A DNA stretch of 64,000 nt, taken from positions 1,364,001 to 1,428,000 of the forward strand of contig OZ244625.1 in NCBI GenBank assembly GCA_965218555.1, given 5' to 3'. The notes beneath the pieces were generated by a model, which was given only the letters and a program-made list of their open reading frames with translations, searched no databases and was not told the origin of the DNA. Position 1 is the stretch's first letter. Each line of letters starts with the position of its first letter. The position numbers and the translations under genes are program-made. Below, in pieces: positions 43,683-53,170 of the stretch. The stretch comes from JAPPLB01 sp965218555. GTDB lineage: Bacteria; Acidobacteriota; Terriglobia; Bryobacterales; UBA6623.

Positions 43683-44426
43683 ATGCCGCTGACAGACCGA
43701 CAACTGGAGCAGTATCGCAGCGAAGGGTACACCACGGGTGGCAGAATCCTCGACGACCAACAGTTGGAGCGGTTGAGAGCCGAGATCGACAGGATGATCT
43801 CCGAGTTGCCGCCGGGGCAGCGGCCGGAAAACATGCCCTCGCTCCATTACAAGAACCGCTACCTGTTGCAGTTGCTTCTCAGCGACCCGCTGGTCGATGT
43901 CGCGGAGCAGATTCTGGGACCCGACGTCTCCCTTTTTACGGTTTACATCATCAGTAAGCGTCCCGCGGACGGCCTTGCGGTCGACTGGCATCAGGATGCA
44001 CCGTTCTTTCCCATCGATCCGATGGCGACATTCACTCTCTGGCTCGCCGTCGACGACTCGGACCGGAAAAACGGGTGCATGTGTGTCGTTCCAGGCTCCC
44101 ATCGCGAAAGAGTGATCTACCGGCATCGGGTCAACCTGGATGATTCAACCACACTGCCGATGTCATTGCGCGACGAGGATGTCGCAAAGCCGGTGCACGT
44201 TGAGCTTCGCGCTGGAGAATACTCCGTCCATGATCCTTTCATCCTCCACGGTTCGAGTCCCAACACCTCCACTCGCAGGCGCTGTGGAATCACGATCAAG
44301 TACATAGCGAACGACGTGTCCATCGACCGCACCTTCGTTTCTCCCAGCGGCTTCGACTGGAAGAACCTTCGACTGTTCCTGCCCCGAGGAGACGCCGGCC
44401 GCGTCAACCAAGTTGCCGGCGTCTGA
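43683..44426 (+). CDS. Phytanoyl-CoA dioxygenase (PhyH) family protein, second copy
   Basis: 247 residues. Fe(II) ligands: HxD in VDWHQDAPFFP and the distal His in DPFILHGSSPNTS, with Arg in TRRRCGITIKY for 2-oxoglutarate. NGCMCVVPGSHRERV is the strand block before the distal site. It is only distantly similar to the first PhyH, so they probably act on different positions or substrates. Its separation from the propeller gene is 50 bases, consistent with one operon. After it, a small GC hairpin near 44511 lacks a U-run. Confidence 0.9.
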   Translation: MPLTDRQLEQYRSEGYTTGGRILDDQQLERLRAEIDRMISELPPGQRPENMPSLHYKNRYLLQLLLSDPLVDVAEQILGPDVSLFTVYIISKRPADGLAVDWHQDAPFFPIDPMATFTLWLAVDDSDRKNGCMCVVPGSHRERVIYRHRVNLDDSTTLPMSLRDEDVAKPVHVELRAGEYSVHDPFILHGSSPNTSTRRRCGITIKYIANDVSIDRTFVSPSGFDWKNLRLFLPRGDAGRVNQVAGV

Positions 44427-44717
44427 AGATACAGGACGCCCGGAGCCGGCCAGCCTCCCGGCAAAGCAGCATTGCACTCCCTCTGAACGAAGCGAACTTG
44501 GGTCAAAGTCCGCCGCCCCGAGCCTTGGGGCGAGGGCTGTGAAGACAAAATGCGGATTGACCGTAGCCGAAGACGGAGGCGGCAGAGCGGCCACGCTTAT
44601 GCAAGCATGTGGATTGGATTCACCTGATGCTGCTGTTTGCGTGCCTCTTTGCTCTGGCAGCCAGGGGCAGTGCGGACCAGCCGGGTATGTCACGAACCAT
44701 CGGGACAGCGGATTAGG

Positions 44718-45584
44718 TCAAAACGTCCGTCCCAGTTGCAGCCGCCGAACGGTCTCGCGAAACCCGCTTGCCAGAAGTGCGCCCAGCACGGGACTGTCGG
44801 AGGGTTCGTTGTAACAAACCAACTGAGGATGAGCCTCCTGGAGTTTCGAAAGGAGGCTGCCAACGTGTTTCGACGATCCGCCTCCGGCCCGTGCTCCCAA
44901 ATCGACGATTTCCGCCCTCTCGCCGTGTTCTCGAAAGAGCACATGCGCTTCGGAGACGTCGTTCGAGATGACAGCAAGCCCTCGGAGATCGTCTCTCTCT
45001 CGCAGCGAAGGCAGGTCGCGGTCCCAGACAGGCCGCACCGTGTGCAGATCCTCGAATTGACGAAGGAGATCTTCCGGACGTGCTTCGACAACCTGATCGG
45101 CGGTGCTCTTGCGACCCTGACGCCCGGCATCGCCGGCATCCGCACGCCACTCCAGCGTAACCATCTCGCGCAGGCACTGAAAACCGGCTCTGCCGTACGT
45201 CTGCAAGGCCGGGATATTTTCCTTGATGACGCCCAAAACCATCCGACGGGCGCCGGCATCCCTGGCCAGCCGAATCATCTCTTCGCACAGAACGTGGCCA
45301 AGGCCCTTTCCCCGATAGGGAACGATGACGCCGAATCCCCTGCAATAGGACTCGCTGCCTCGGATGCCCAGAGTCGCGAATCCTACCGGTTTCTCTTCTA
45401 CGAGCATCACCGGGCAACGGTCCAGGTCGAGTTGTTCGATCCGGACGATCTCCGCTAACTCGGCAGGAGTCACCAGACAGGGGTAGAAATAATCAGCGAA
45501 GGTTTGCGTATAGATGTCGGCCAGGAAGTCGAGATCAAACGATGAGCCGGGCAGGAAACTCACATTCGCGGAATCTTCAGACAT
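44718..45584 (-). CDS. GNAT family N-acetyltransferase
   Basis: 288 residues from MSEDSANVSFL, with AAGGAG upstream fixing the start. The first half is a GNAT domain: GFGVIVPYRGKGLGHVLCEE holds the acetyl-CoA pyrophosphate loop (RGKGLG). The second half (from about residue 155) resembles a second, degenerate GNAT-like domain ending VLGALLASGFRETVRRLQL. Tandem GNAT proteins acetylate small amines, peptides or aminoglycosides; the acceptor here is unknown. It is transcribed divergently from the symporter. Confidence 0.8.
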   Translation of the reverse strand: MSEDSANVSFLPGSSFDLDFLADIYTQTFADYFYPCLVTPAELAEIVRIEQLDLDRCPVMLVEEKPVGFATLGIRGSESYCRGFGVIVPYRGKGLGHVLCEEMIRLARDAGARRMVLGVIKENIPALQTYGRAGFQCLREMVTLEWRADAGDAGRQGRKSTADQVVEARPEDLLRQFEDLHTVRPVWDRDLPSLRERDDLRGLAVISNDVSEAHVLFREHGERAEIVDLGARAGGGSSKHVGSLLSKLQEAHPQLVCYNEPSDSPVLGALLASGFRETVRRLQLGRTF

Positions 45585-45827
45585 GCCACGCACTCCTTGC
45601 TTGCACGGAATGTTACGAGCCGGCAATGGGAGTTCGCCTGGTGGTCAGGCATTTCTTGGATCTTGAAAGACAGTAGCCGGCAAGGCGACCTGGTTTCAGC
45701 GAAACAAGACTATGCTACCATCGCTGCTCGCTTGCGCTCGGGTGCAGCGAGCACACTGCCGTCGTGGGCCACTGAAAGGGCTGCCAGGCCGCGGTGGTTG
45801 CAACTGAGGCGCGAGGGTCCTCAGATC

Positions 45828-47300
45828 ATGGCCTCCGACAAGGCCCAGGTCGGACTTGCCTTCACCCTCTACCTGAGCATCACCTTTCTGCTGGCTTACT
45901 TCGCACACCGCCGCGCCGGGAAGGGGCGCTTTCTCGAAGATTTCTTCGTCGCCCGCCGGGAGATGGGGCCCTGGGTATTGGCGCTTACCTGGATTGCTAC
46001 CTCAGCCAGCGGCGGGACGTTCATCGGCGCGCCGTCGCTTGCCCATCGTTACGGTTGGGTCCTGCTGCTGTGGATCTCCTCCCTGATGGTCGTCGCGACC
46101 GTCGGCTTTGGGGTCGTCGGCAAGAGAGTTGCGAAGTTGGGTCGGCAGACGGGCGCCCTGACCTTCTCCGATCTCTTGAGGGACCGCTTCGAGAGCAATA
46201 CCATCGGCATCGTTTCCGGCATTACCATCGTCATCCTTTACACGGCCTACATGGTCGCTCAATACATAGCGGGCGCCCGCTTGGTGGAGGCGGTGACGGG
46301 TGTCCCGTACGTTTGGGGAGCATTGGGCTTCGCCGTCACTGTCGCTCTTTATACGGCCTATGGCGGATTCCGAGCGGTTGCCTGGACCGACAGTTTTCAG
46401 GCCTTGGTCATGCTGGCGGGTATTCTGGTCACGGTATTCTTCGCCGTTCGACTGGCAGGCGGTTTGCCTGCTGTATACGACGGCCTCGTGGCGCAATCTC
46501 CGGACCTGGTGCAAGGCCCGGGGCCGGACCAATTCCTTCCGTTGCCGGCGGCAATCTCTTTCTTTTTCATCTGGCCCCTGGCGAACATAAGCCAACCCTC
46601 CCTGATCGCACGTTTTCTTGCCTCGAAGGACACCAGGACTTTGAAAAGGGCCGCATTTCTCATCGGACTCTATATCTTGCTGCTGTATCCCGCCATCATG
46701 ACGCTCGGAGTAGTCAGCCGGGTGTTGGTCCCCGAACTCGATGCTCCGGATCATGCGATTCCCGCAGTTATTCTGGCGGCTGTTCCGCCAATGATCGCCG
46801 GACTGACGCTGGCCGCTCCGTTGGCGGCCATCATGTCCACGATCAGCTCGTTCCTCCTCGTTTCGAGCAGCGCGATCGTGCGCGACCTCTACCAGCGCAA
46901 TGTTCGCCACGAGCTTTCCGAACATGGCGCTCGACGGCTGACTCACGTGTCGACTTTTGTCTTGGCGGCCGTGGCCCTGGTTTTTGCGCTTCACCCACCG
47001 GAGTTCCTGCAATACATCGTGGTGTTCTCCAGCACGGGGTTAGCGGCCACTTTCTTGTTGCCAACTCTGCTTGGGATCTACTGGCCAAGAATGAACAAGA
47101 AAGGCTGCCTGGCGGGCATGCTGGCCGGTTTTCTTTCCTTTCTCGCCCAATACGCCCTATTCGGCACCGTGAGTTTCGGTGGGTTCGATCCGTTCATCTG
47201 GGCCGTGCTCGCCTCTCTCGTGGCCTCCGTCGGGACTGCCTGGACCGCTCCACCGCCATCCGAAAGCATCCGAAAACTGTACTACGGCTCCGGCGCGTAA
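45828..47300 (+). CDS. Sodium:solute symporter family protein (PanF-like)
   Basis: 490 residues from MASDKAQVGLAF; the frame is open for 77 codons upstream but those are not membrane-like and are rejected. About 13 membrane segments with SSS landmarks: DFFVARREMGPW, SASGGTFIGAPSLAHRYG, YGGFRAVAWTDSFQALVM (the SSS signature region) and LAAIMSTISSFLLVSSSAIVRD forming the second sodium-site helix. The nearest named relatives by pattern are pantothenate or monocarboxylate symporters; the ligand is not determined. Confidence 0.88.
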   Translation: MASDKAQVGLAFTLYLSITFLLAYFAHRRAGKGRFLEDFFVARREMGPWVLALTWIATSASGGTFIGAPSLAHRYGWVLLLWISSLMVVATVGFGVVGKRVAKLGRQTGALTFSDLLRDRFESNTIGIVSGITIVILYTAYMVAQYIAGARLVEAVTGVPYVWGALGFAVTVALYTAYGGFRAVAWTDSFQALVMLAGILVTVFFAVRLAGGLPAVYDGLVAQSPDLVQGPGPDQFLPLPAAISFFFIWPLANISQPSLIARFLASKDTRTLKRAAFLIGLYILLLYPAIMTLGVVSRVLVPELDAPDHAIPAVILAAVPPMIAGLTLAAPLAAIMSTISSFLLVSSSAIVRDLYQRNVRHELSEHGARRLTHVSTFVLAAVALVFALHPPEFLQYIVVFSSTGLAATFLLPTLLGIYWPRMNKKGCLAGMLAGFLSFLAQYALFGTVSFGGFDPFIWAVLASLVASVGTAWTAPPPSESIRKLYYGSGA

Positions 47301-47362
47301 CGTGCTCGGTAGTCTGTATTAACTGGGGCTGATCAATGTAAATGTGATATATTTCCGATGGA

Positions 47363-49153
47363 ATGTACGGTCGCCGACTCACGCCCATTTTCTGGGGGCG
47401 TTGTCTCCTGGTCGTGCTCGCCGCCGGGGTCTCTACAGGTTTGTCGCAGGCCGGACCGCGCCCGGAACCAACCCTGCTCTCGATCTTTCCGATGGGAGGC
47501 AACCCCGGCGCCGAGTTCACTGTGGAGGTGCGGGGAACCGATCTGCAAGGGTCTTATGCCGTTTGGTTCGACACTGACGTGTTGAGCGCTGCCATTCAGC
47601 GCGTCGAGCCGGTGAATAAGGCGTCCGATGGCGGCAAGATCAAGCCGGCGGCATCGAAACGGAAATACAGGGCCGTGCTGCGCTTACGCATTCAGGATGC
47701 AGCAAAGTCCGGTTTGTATTGGATGCGCCTGCTTACGCCCAATGGCTTGACGGACGCCGTGCGCTTCCGCGTGAATCGCGATCCCATGATCGAGGAGGTC
47801 GGGTCGGCGCACTCCAATCCTGAGTCGGCGCAGCGCTTGGACCGATTTCAGTTGGTTGTCAACGGTAGGTTCAGCCGAAAGGCCGAAGTCGACTTCTATG
47901 ATTTCGAGGTATCCGCCGGGGAGCAACTGCGGTTTGAAGCCTACTCCGGGTCCCCGGCGACCGACCCGGTTCTGACGCTCTTCGCGCCGACCGGAAGCTG
48001 GCACAACCCCGATCGCCTGACCCGTCTGGCTTACAACGACGAGCCCACTCACTACCCGGGCCGGTCCAATGAACCACGCCTCACCTACCGCTTCGAAAAA
48101 GCCGGACGATATCTCTTGCGCGTCGAGCCCTTCCTCGGCGGGGGCGGACCGGGTCATGTTTACCAGCTTCGGGTGACTCGGCCAACGGCTGACGAGGGGG
48201 CGGAAAAGCACCGCACTCGACATTTTGCCGATCAGGCCCTCCCGCCTATCTGGGAAGAGCGGAGCTTCACGCGTCCGCTACAGCCGGATGCGCTCGAAGT
48301 GCTCTGGTCACGCTCGGTGGCCCGGCCCGCTCAAGAGCCCGGCAGAGAGATTGCTGTTGCCAATGCCGACACCGGGTCGCCGAACTCGCAACCCGTTGAC
48401 GTCTTGCTGCCCGCCTTCATCGAAGGGACGGTGGAGCATCCCGGTGATATCGACCGGGTGCGGTTCGAGGCGAAACGAGGGGATGGTGTAGCCATTGAAA
48501 TCGAGACTCCGGATGCCGGTCCCCCGGACTTCGTTCCGTATTTGAGAGTGGTGGACGATGCGGGCGTCGAGGTCTTCTCCAACGTCCACTCGATGGTCCA
48601 CGCCAACGGCGGATTCATCATGAAGGTGCTGAGCCCGAAGACTGTCTTCGACTTTCGGCGCGACGGCAGATTTACCCTTGAGGTTCGTGACCTCACGACG
48701 CAGCGCGGAGACGACCGCTTCGCCTACCGCGTCCTGATCCGACCGCAAGTCCCACACATGGGCGCGGTTCACATCGATGAGGACCGCTTGAATCTGGTTG
48801 CGGGTGAAATATATAAACTCTCGATCGTCACTGACCAGGAAGAGGGCTTTGAAGGGTACATCGCTCTGGCCGTCGAGGGTTTGCCCGAGGGAGTCAAGGT
48901 CATTCCCGCAACGGAGGTCGAATTCCTGCAGGTAAGACAACCGCGCTTGAGTGAAGGCAAAGTGGAACGATACCTTGCAAAAGATCGAACGGCGACGCTT
49001 TTGCTCGTCACCGACTCCGACGCGCCTCCAACCCGGATGCCGAGCATGATGCAGGTCTTGGCGACACCGGTTCGCAAGGGAGAGATGGGCCGGCCTATTC
49101 TGGCAAAACAAATGCCCGTCATGGTTCTTGAGTCAAATGAGGAGACGGAGTAG
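47363..49153 (+). CDS. Exported PPC-domain protein of a DUF1549/DUF1501 operon
   Basis: 596 residues. A signal peptide (about residues 1-30) precedes an IPT/TIG-like segment (LLSIFPMGGNPGAEFTVEVRG), then a bacterial pre-peptidase C-terminal-like domain (VDFYDFEVSAGEQLRFEAY and GRYLLRVEPFLGG) and a second such domain near residues 350-460. Proteins of this layout commonly stand upstream of DUF1549/DUF1553 and DUF1501 genes and may bind carbohydrate or the cell surface. The next gene starts 4 bases after its stop. Confidence 0.78.
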   Translation: MYGRRLTPIFWGRCLLVVLAAGVSTGLSQAGPRPEPTLLSIFPMGGNPGAEFTVEVRGTDLQGSYAVWFDTDVLSAAIQRVEPVNKASDGGKIKPAASKRKYRAVLRLRIQDAAKSGLYWMRLLTPNGLTDAVRFRVNRDPMIEEVGSAHSNPESAQRLDRFQLVVNGRFSRKAEVDFYDFEVSAGEQLRFEAYSGSPATDPVLTLFAPTGSWHNPDRLTRLAYNDEPTHYPGRSNEPRLTYRFEKAGRYLLRVEPFLGGGGPGHVYQLRVTRPTADEGAEKHRTRHFADQALPPIWEERSFTRPLQPDALEVLWSRSVARPAQEPGREIAVANADTGSPNSQPVDVLLPAFIEGTVEHPGDIDRVRFEAKRGDGVAIEIETPDAGPPDFVPYLRVVDDAGVEVFSNVHSMVHANGGFIMKVLSPKTVFDFRRDGRFTLEVRDLTTQRGDDRFAYRVLIRPQVPHMGAVHIDEDRLNLVAGEIYKLSIVTDQEEGFEGYIALAVEGLPEGVKVIPATEVEFLQVRQPRLSEGKVERYLAKDRTATLLLVTDSDAPPTRMPSMMQVLATPVRKGEMGRPILAKQMPVMVLESNEETE

Positions 49154-49157
49154 CCCG

Positions 49158-51773
49158 ATGTCACGGGGGTCGCGGCAACGCGATAACGCCGACCCTCGCT
49201 GGCGACCGGCGACCGGCGGAAGCAGCCGAAGGATAGGCTGGGCCGCTACGGTTGCCCTGGGCGTGCTGGTGGGGTTGGCTCATCCCCTTGAAGCGCAACA
49301 TACAGCGTCTTCCGAGCTGGTCTCGATCGAGTTGGCGCCGGTACAGAGAACGCTCAACTGGGCGGATGCCGCCCAGCAGTTGGTCGTGATCGGTACGCTG
49401 GATGACGGCCGGAGCGTCGATCTGACCTCGGAAGCCGAGTTCGTTTTATCGGACGCCGGCGTGGGGCGTATCGATGCGAACGGCCTTTTTCATTCCCTGT
49501 CGAATGGAGAGACCGAGATCAAGGCGGTCGTCGGCGACAGTGAGGCGACGGCGCGGTTCCGTGTCCGGCGCTCGGCGCAACAGCGGCCGCTGAGTTTCGC
49601 CCGTGACATCGGTGGAATCCTGACCAAACGCGGCTGCAACGGCGCGGCCTGTCACGGAGGGGTCAAAGGCCAGAACGGCTTCCGGCTCTCGGATAACGCC
49701 GGGCATCCTCACGAAGACTACAAATGGATCGTCGAGGGCGGCATTTATCAGGTGATGAGTTCGGAGTCCGGGGGGCCGCAGATCCCTCGCATCGACAAGC
49801 AATACCCGGAGAGGAGCCTGCTTCTGCTCAAGCCGACGGCACAAGTCCCGCACGGCGGCGGGCTGCGGTTCGAGAAGGACTCGGATGACTACAACATGAT
49901 TCTCGAGTGGGTGCGAAGAGGCGCCCCTTTCGGGGAGCAAGGGTCGGGGTCCACACGGCTGAAGGAACTCCGCGTATTCCCCGACCAGGTTTTTCTGAAG
50001 CCCGGTCAGCTGCACCGCTTTCTGGTAACCGGCCGCTATGGCGATGGAACCGAGGAAGACCTGACCCGCAAGGTTCTCTACGAAGTGAGAGAGTCCGACG
50101 TGGCCGAGGTTTCATCCGGCGGATTGTTGAAGGGACTGCATCCGGGAGAGACTTTCGTGATGGTCCGCGCCTCCGGCAGGCCGGCAAACCTTCGCCTCGG
50201 CGTTGTCGGCAAAGAGTTGACCGACTATCCGGACGTAGAGCCTTTCAATTTCATCGACGAGCATATACTCGGCAAGCTACGCAGGTTCAATGTTGCTCCC
50301 GCTGCGTTGTCGAGCGACGAGGAGTTCCTGCGAAGAGTCTGCCTGGACTTGACAGGGGCTTTGCCCCCGCCCGCGCGGGTCCGTGAGTTCCTTGAGGATG
50401 AAGATCCGAACAAGCGGGAGAAGCTCATCGACATTCTTCTTGACTCGCCGGAATACATCGACTACTGGACATACCGCTTCGCGGATCTATTCCGGGTGTC
50501 GGTCTATCAGAACGGCGTCAACCCCAAGTGGAGCCGCGACTACTGGGAGTGGATCCGCGATAACGTTGCGACGAACAGGCCTTTCGACGAGGTGGCCCGC
50601 GAAAGGATCGCCGCCCAGGGGTACCGCGGTCCATCGCGGCACTTCCTTCCGTTGCAGGTCATCAAGCTGCCGCCGGACGCCATGCTGGAGCAGGCCCAGG
50701 TATTCCTCGGGCGCCGCTTCGATTGCGCTCGCTGCCACGATCATCCCTACGAAGACTGGACGCAGGACCAGTTTTGGGGACTGACCGCGTTCTTTGGCCA
50801 TATGTTCCGGACCGGCTGGTCGGGTCACGATTCCGTCGTTTTCGATTACCCGATAGGCAAGGAGATTGGGGCGGATGTCGTGGGTCAGCGTGAGTATCGG
50901 ATCCTGCATCCGCGCACGCAGCAAGAGGTTCCGCCGACACTACTCGATGGATCCGTACTGGAACACAAGAATCAGTGGAGCGTTCGTCTTGATCTGGCCG
51001 AATGGATGACGGCCCACGAGTACTTCGCGGAAGCGGCGGTGAACCGCTTCTGGTCGTACTTCTTCGGCCGCGGGATCGTCGACCCGGTGGATGACCTGCG
51101 TTCCACCAATCCCCCCACGCATCCCGAGTTGCTGCGGGCGCTTGCCGAGGAGTTCGTGGCGAAGGGCTACGACATCAAGCATATGTTCCGGTTGATCGTG
51201 ACGTCGCGGACGTATCAGCTTGCGGGAGCGACGGGCGAAATGAGCTCGGGGGCCGGCTCCAACTACGCTTATTACGTACCTCGCCCCTTGGACGCGGAAG
51301 TATTGCTTGATGCCATCACCGACGTGACCGGTGTCGCGGAAATTTTCCGGACACAGGGCGGGAAGATTCCCGCAAACAGCCCTGTGCGCGAGGGGACGCG
51401 TGCCATCGCGCTTCGAGAGTCGGACATCTACATATCGCCCTTTCTGGATTTGTATGGGCGGCCCAATCGTGCCTCGATACCCGAACGCAGGGCTACGCTT
51501 AATCTCGGTCAGGCGCTTCACATGCTTGCCGGAGAGACATACAACAATAAACTGTGGAAAGAAGGCGGCAGGGTCTACGAGCTTTATCGAGCAGGCGCTT
51601 CAGACAACGAGATTCTTGATGAGCTGTACCTGGCCGCTCTGACACGATACCCTGCGAAGCAGGAGCGGTCGGCGCTGCAGAGGCTCATGGCAAGCTCGAC
51701 GAGCCGCGAGGAGGCCTTGCGCAATTTGCAGTGGGCCGTTCTCACTTCGCGCGAGTTTGCCGAGAATCACTAG
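49158..51773 (+). CDS. DUF1549/DUF1553 protein with Ig-like domains, locus 2
   Basis: 871 residues from MSRGSRQRD, with GGAG seven bases upstream; an overlapping ATG at 49128 is the alternative. After a signal-anchor stretch come two BIG_2-like Ig domains flanking the motif GCNGAACHGG, the CX4CH variant seen in this subfamily, then DUF1549 (FIDEHILGKLRRFNV, CARCHDHPYEDW haem motif) and DUF1553 (AAVNRFWSYFFGRGI, PRPLDAEVLLDAITDVTG). It differs from locus 1 in lacking the coiled coil. It is a probable periplasmic redox-linked enzyme, substrate unknown. Confidence 0.9.
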   Translation: MSRGSRQRDNADPRWRPATGGSSRRIGWAATVALGVLVGLAHPLEAQHTASSELVSIELAPVQRTLNWADAAQQLVVIGTLDDGRSVDLTSEAEFVLSDAGVGRIDANGLFHSLSNGETEIKAVVGDSEATARFRVRRSAQQRPLSFARDIGGILTKRGCNGAACHGGVKGQNGFRLSDNAGHPHEDYKWIVEGGIYQVMSSESGGPQIPRIDKQYPERSLLLLKPTAQVPHGGGLRFEKDSDDYNMILEWVRRGAPFGEQGSGSTRLKELRVFPDQVFLKPGQLHRFLVTGRYGDGTEEDLTRKVLYEVRESDVAEVSSGGLLKGLHPGETFVMVRASGRPANLRLGVVGKELTDYPDVEPFNFIDEHILGKLRRFNVAPAALSSDEEFLRRVCLDLTGALPPPARVREFLEDEDPNKREKLIDILLDSPEYIDYWTYRFADLFRVSVYQNGVNPKWSRDYWEWIRDNVATNRPFDEVARERIAAQGYRGPSRHFLPLQVIKLPPDAMLEQAQVFLGRRFDCARCHDHPYEDWTQDQFWGLTAFFGHMFRTGWSGHDSVVFDYPIGKEIGADVVGQREYRILHPRTQQEVPPTLLDGSVLEHKNQWSVRLDLAEWMTAHEYFAEAAVNRFWSYFFGRGIVDPVDDLRSTNPPTHPELLRALAEEFVAKGYDIKHMFRLIVTSRTYQLAGATGEMSSGAGSNYAYYVPRPLDAEVLLDAITDVTGVAEIFRTQGGKIPANSPVREGTRAIALRESDIYISPFLDLYGRPNRASIPERRATLNLGQALHMLAGETYNNKLWKEGGRVYELYRAGASDNEILDELYLAALTRYPAKQERSALQRLMASSTSREEALRNLQWAVLTSREFAENH

Positions 51774-51788
51774 CGACGGAGCCATGGC

Positions 51789-53129
51789 ATGAAAAAGAAA
51801 TACTGCTTACGTTCCAACCAAGGGGAGTGGCTGCGGCGCGATTTCATCAAGGTCGGCTCGTTGAGTTTGCTCGGCATGCATCTCGGTCAGTCTCTGCTGC
51901 TCGAGAGCGCCGTAGCGGCCGCGACCGGGCGCCAACCTCAGGGGAAAGCCCGATCGGTCATTCTTGTTTGGCTGGAAGGGGGGCCTAGCCAGAAAGACAC
52001 CTTCGATCCAAAGCCCGACAGTGCGTTTCGCCCCATCGCAACCAATGTGCCCGGCATCCAGATTTCTGAACTGTTTCCCCGGCTGGCGAAACGCATGGAC
52101 AGGATCTCGATTATCCGGTCGATGAAAGGCTTCGGCGATGACCACCCGGAAGCGACGCACTACTCGGTCACGGGCCACAATCCGAACCCTTCGATGAAGT
52201 TCCCGTTCTGGGGTTCGATTGTCGCGAAAGAAATGGGAGCAACGAACAAACTTCCTCCCTACGTGTTGGTTCCGACGTTTGACAACAGGCCGCACTACCA
52301 GGACTACTTTCGGGCCGCTTTCCTGGAGCCGGAATACGAGCCCTTGAGCGTTCCGGACCCGTCCAAGGAAGACTTTGATCTGCCGGACCTGAGCCTTCCG
52401 AAATCGCTGGCGCCGGCCGCCGTCTCAGAGCGGCTCGAGTTCCGGCGGATCGTGGATCGGAGCTACCGTGAGCGCTCGGCAAGCCTCGAGCACGCCAAGC
52501 TCGACGCCTTCACCCAAAAGGCATGGGAAATGATTCTGGCGCCGGAGGTCCGGCGGGCCTTCGATCTCTCGCAAGAGCCCGAGAAACTCAAAGACGACTA
52601 CGGGCGCAGCTCCGTCGGCCAAAGCTTGTTGTTGGCGCGCCGCTTGGTGGAGTCGGGCGTACGTTTCGTGACCGCCGCCGGCTACCACTATTCGAACTGG
52701 GATACCCACTACTTCAACGATGACGGCCACCGGGATAAGCTTTGTCCGCCTCTGGATCAAGGCCTCTCCACGCTGCTGGATGATCTGGTCGCGCGCGGGC
52801 TCCATGATGAAACGGTGGTCGTCGTCATGGGTGAGTTCGGGCGTACTCCGTTCTACAACGCCAGCGGAGGCCGAGATCACTGGCCCCGCTGCTGGTCCGC
52901 TCTGGTAGGCGGCGGCGGCATCCAGTGTGGCCGCGTCGTCGGCGCGAGTGACGTTCGAGGAGCGGAGATCACCGAGCGGCGCGTCATGGTCGGTGACTTG
53001 TTTGCAACCGTATACAAAGCCTTTGGCATCGACTGGACCAAGGAATACATGACCCCGATCGGCCGGCCGATCAAGATCGCCAACTCCATTGACGACACGA
53101 CCGGCGCGCCCGTAGACGAACTTTTGTGA
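51789..53129 (+). CDS. DUF1501 family protein, locus 2
   Basis: 446 residues. LRRDFIKVGSLSLLGMHLG near residue 15 is a twin-arginine-type signal. DUF1501 blocks are WLEGGPSQKDTFDPKP, RISIIRSMKG, ESGVRFVTAAGYHY, VMGEFGRTP and GGRDHWPRCW. It starts 15 bases after the DUF1549/DUF1553 stop, and its stop overlaps the region before the PQQ-propeller gene, so one transcript is likely. It is a paralog of the gene at 6148-7632 but clearly diverged. Confidence 0.9.
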   Translation: MKKKYCLRSNQGEWLRRDFIKVGSLSLLGMHLGQSLLLESAVAAATGRQPQGKARSVILVWLEGGPSQKDTFDPKPDSAFRPIATNVPGIQISELFPRLAKRMDRISIIRSMKGFGDDHPEATHYSVTGHNPNPSMKFPFWGSIVAKEMGATNKLPPYVLVPTFDNRPHYQDYFRAAFLEPEYEPLSVPDPSKEDFDLPDLSLPKSLAPAAVSERLEFRRIVDRSYRERSASLEHAKLDAFTQKAWEMILAPEVRRAFDLSQEPEKLKDDYGRSSVGQSLLLARRLVESGVRFVTAAGYHYSNWDTHYFNDDGHRDKLCPPLDQGLSTLLDDLVARGLHDETVVVVMGEFGRTPFYNASGGRDHWPRCWSALVGGGGIQCGRVVGASDVRGAEITERRVMVGDLFATVYKAFGIDWTKEYMTPIGRPIKIANSIDDTTGAPVDELL

Positions 53130-53170
53130 TCCAGCCTTTCCAGCATCGAAGGTTTCGAGGGAGTGACGAC

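Noticed and set aside
44505..44535. GC hairpin CGCCCC...GGGGCG after the second PhyH gene as terminator
   Set aside because: The stem is only six pairs and lacks a following U-run.
45597..45827. 77-codon upstream extension of the symporter
   Set aside because: The residues are polar and low-complexity, and the membrane-protein start MASDKAQVGLAF fits the family length.
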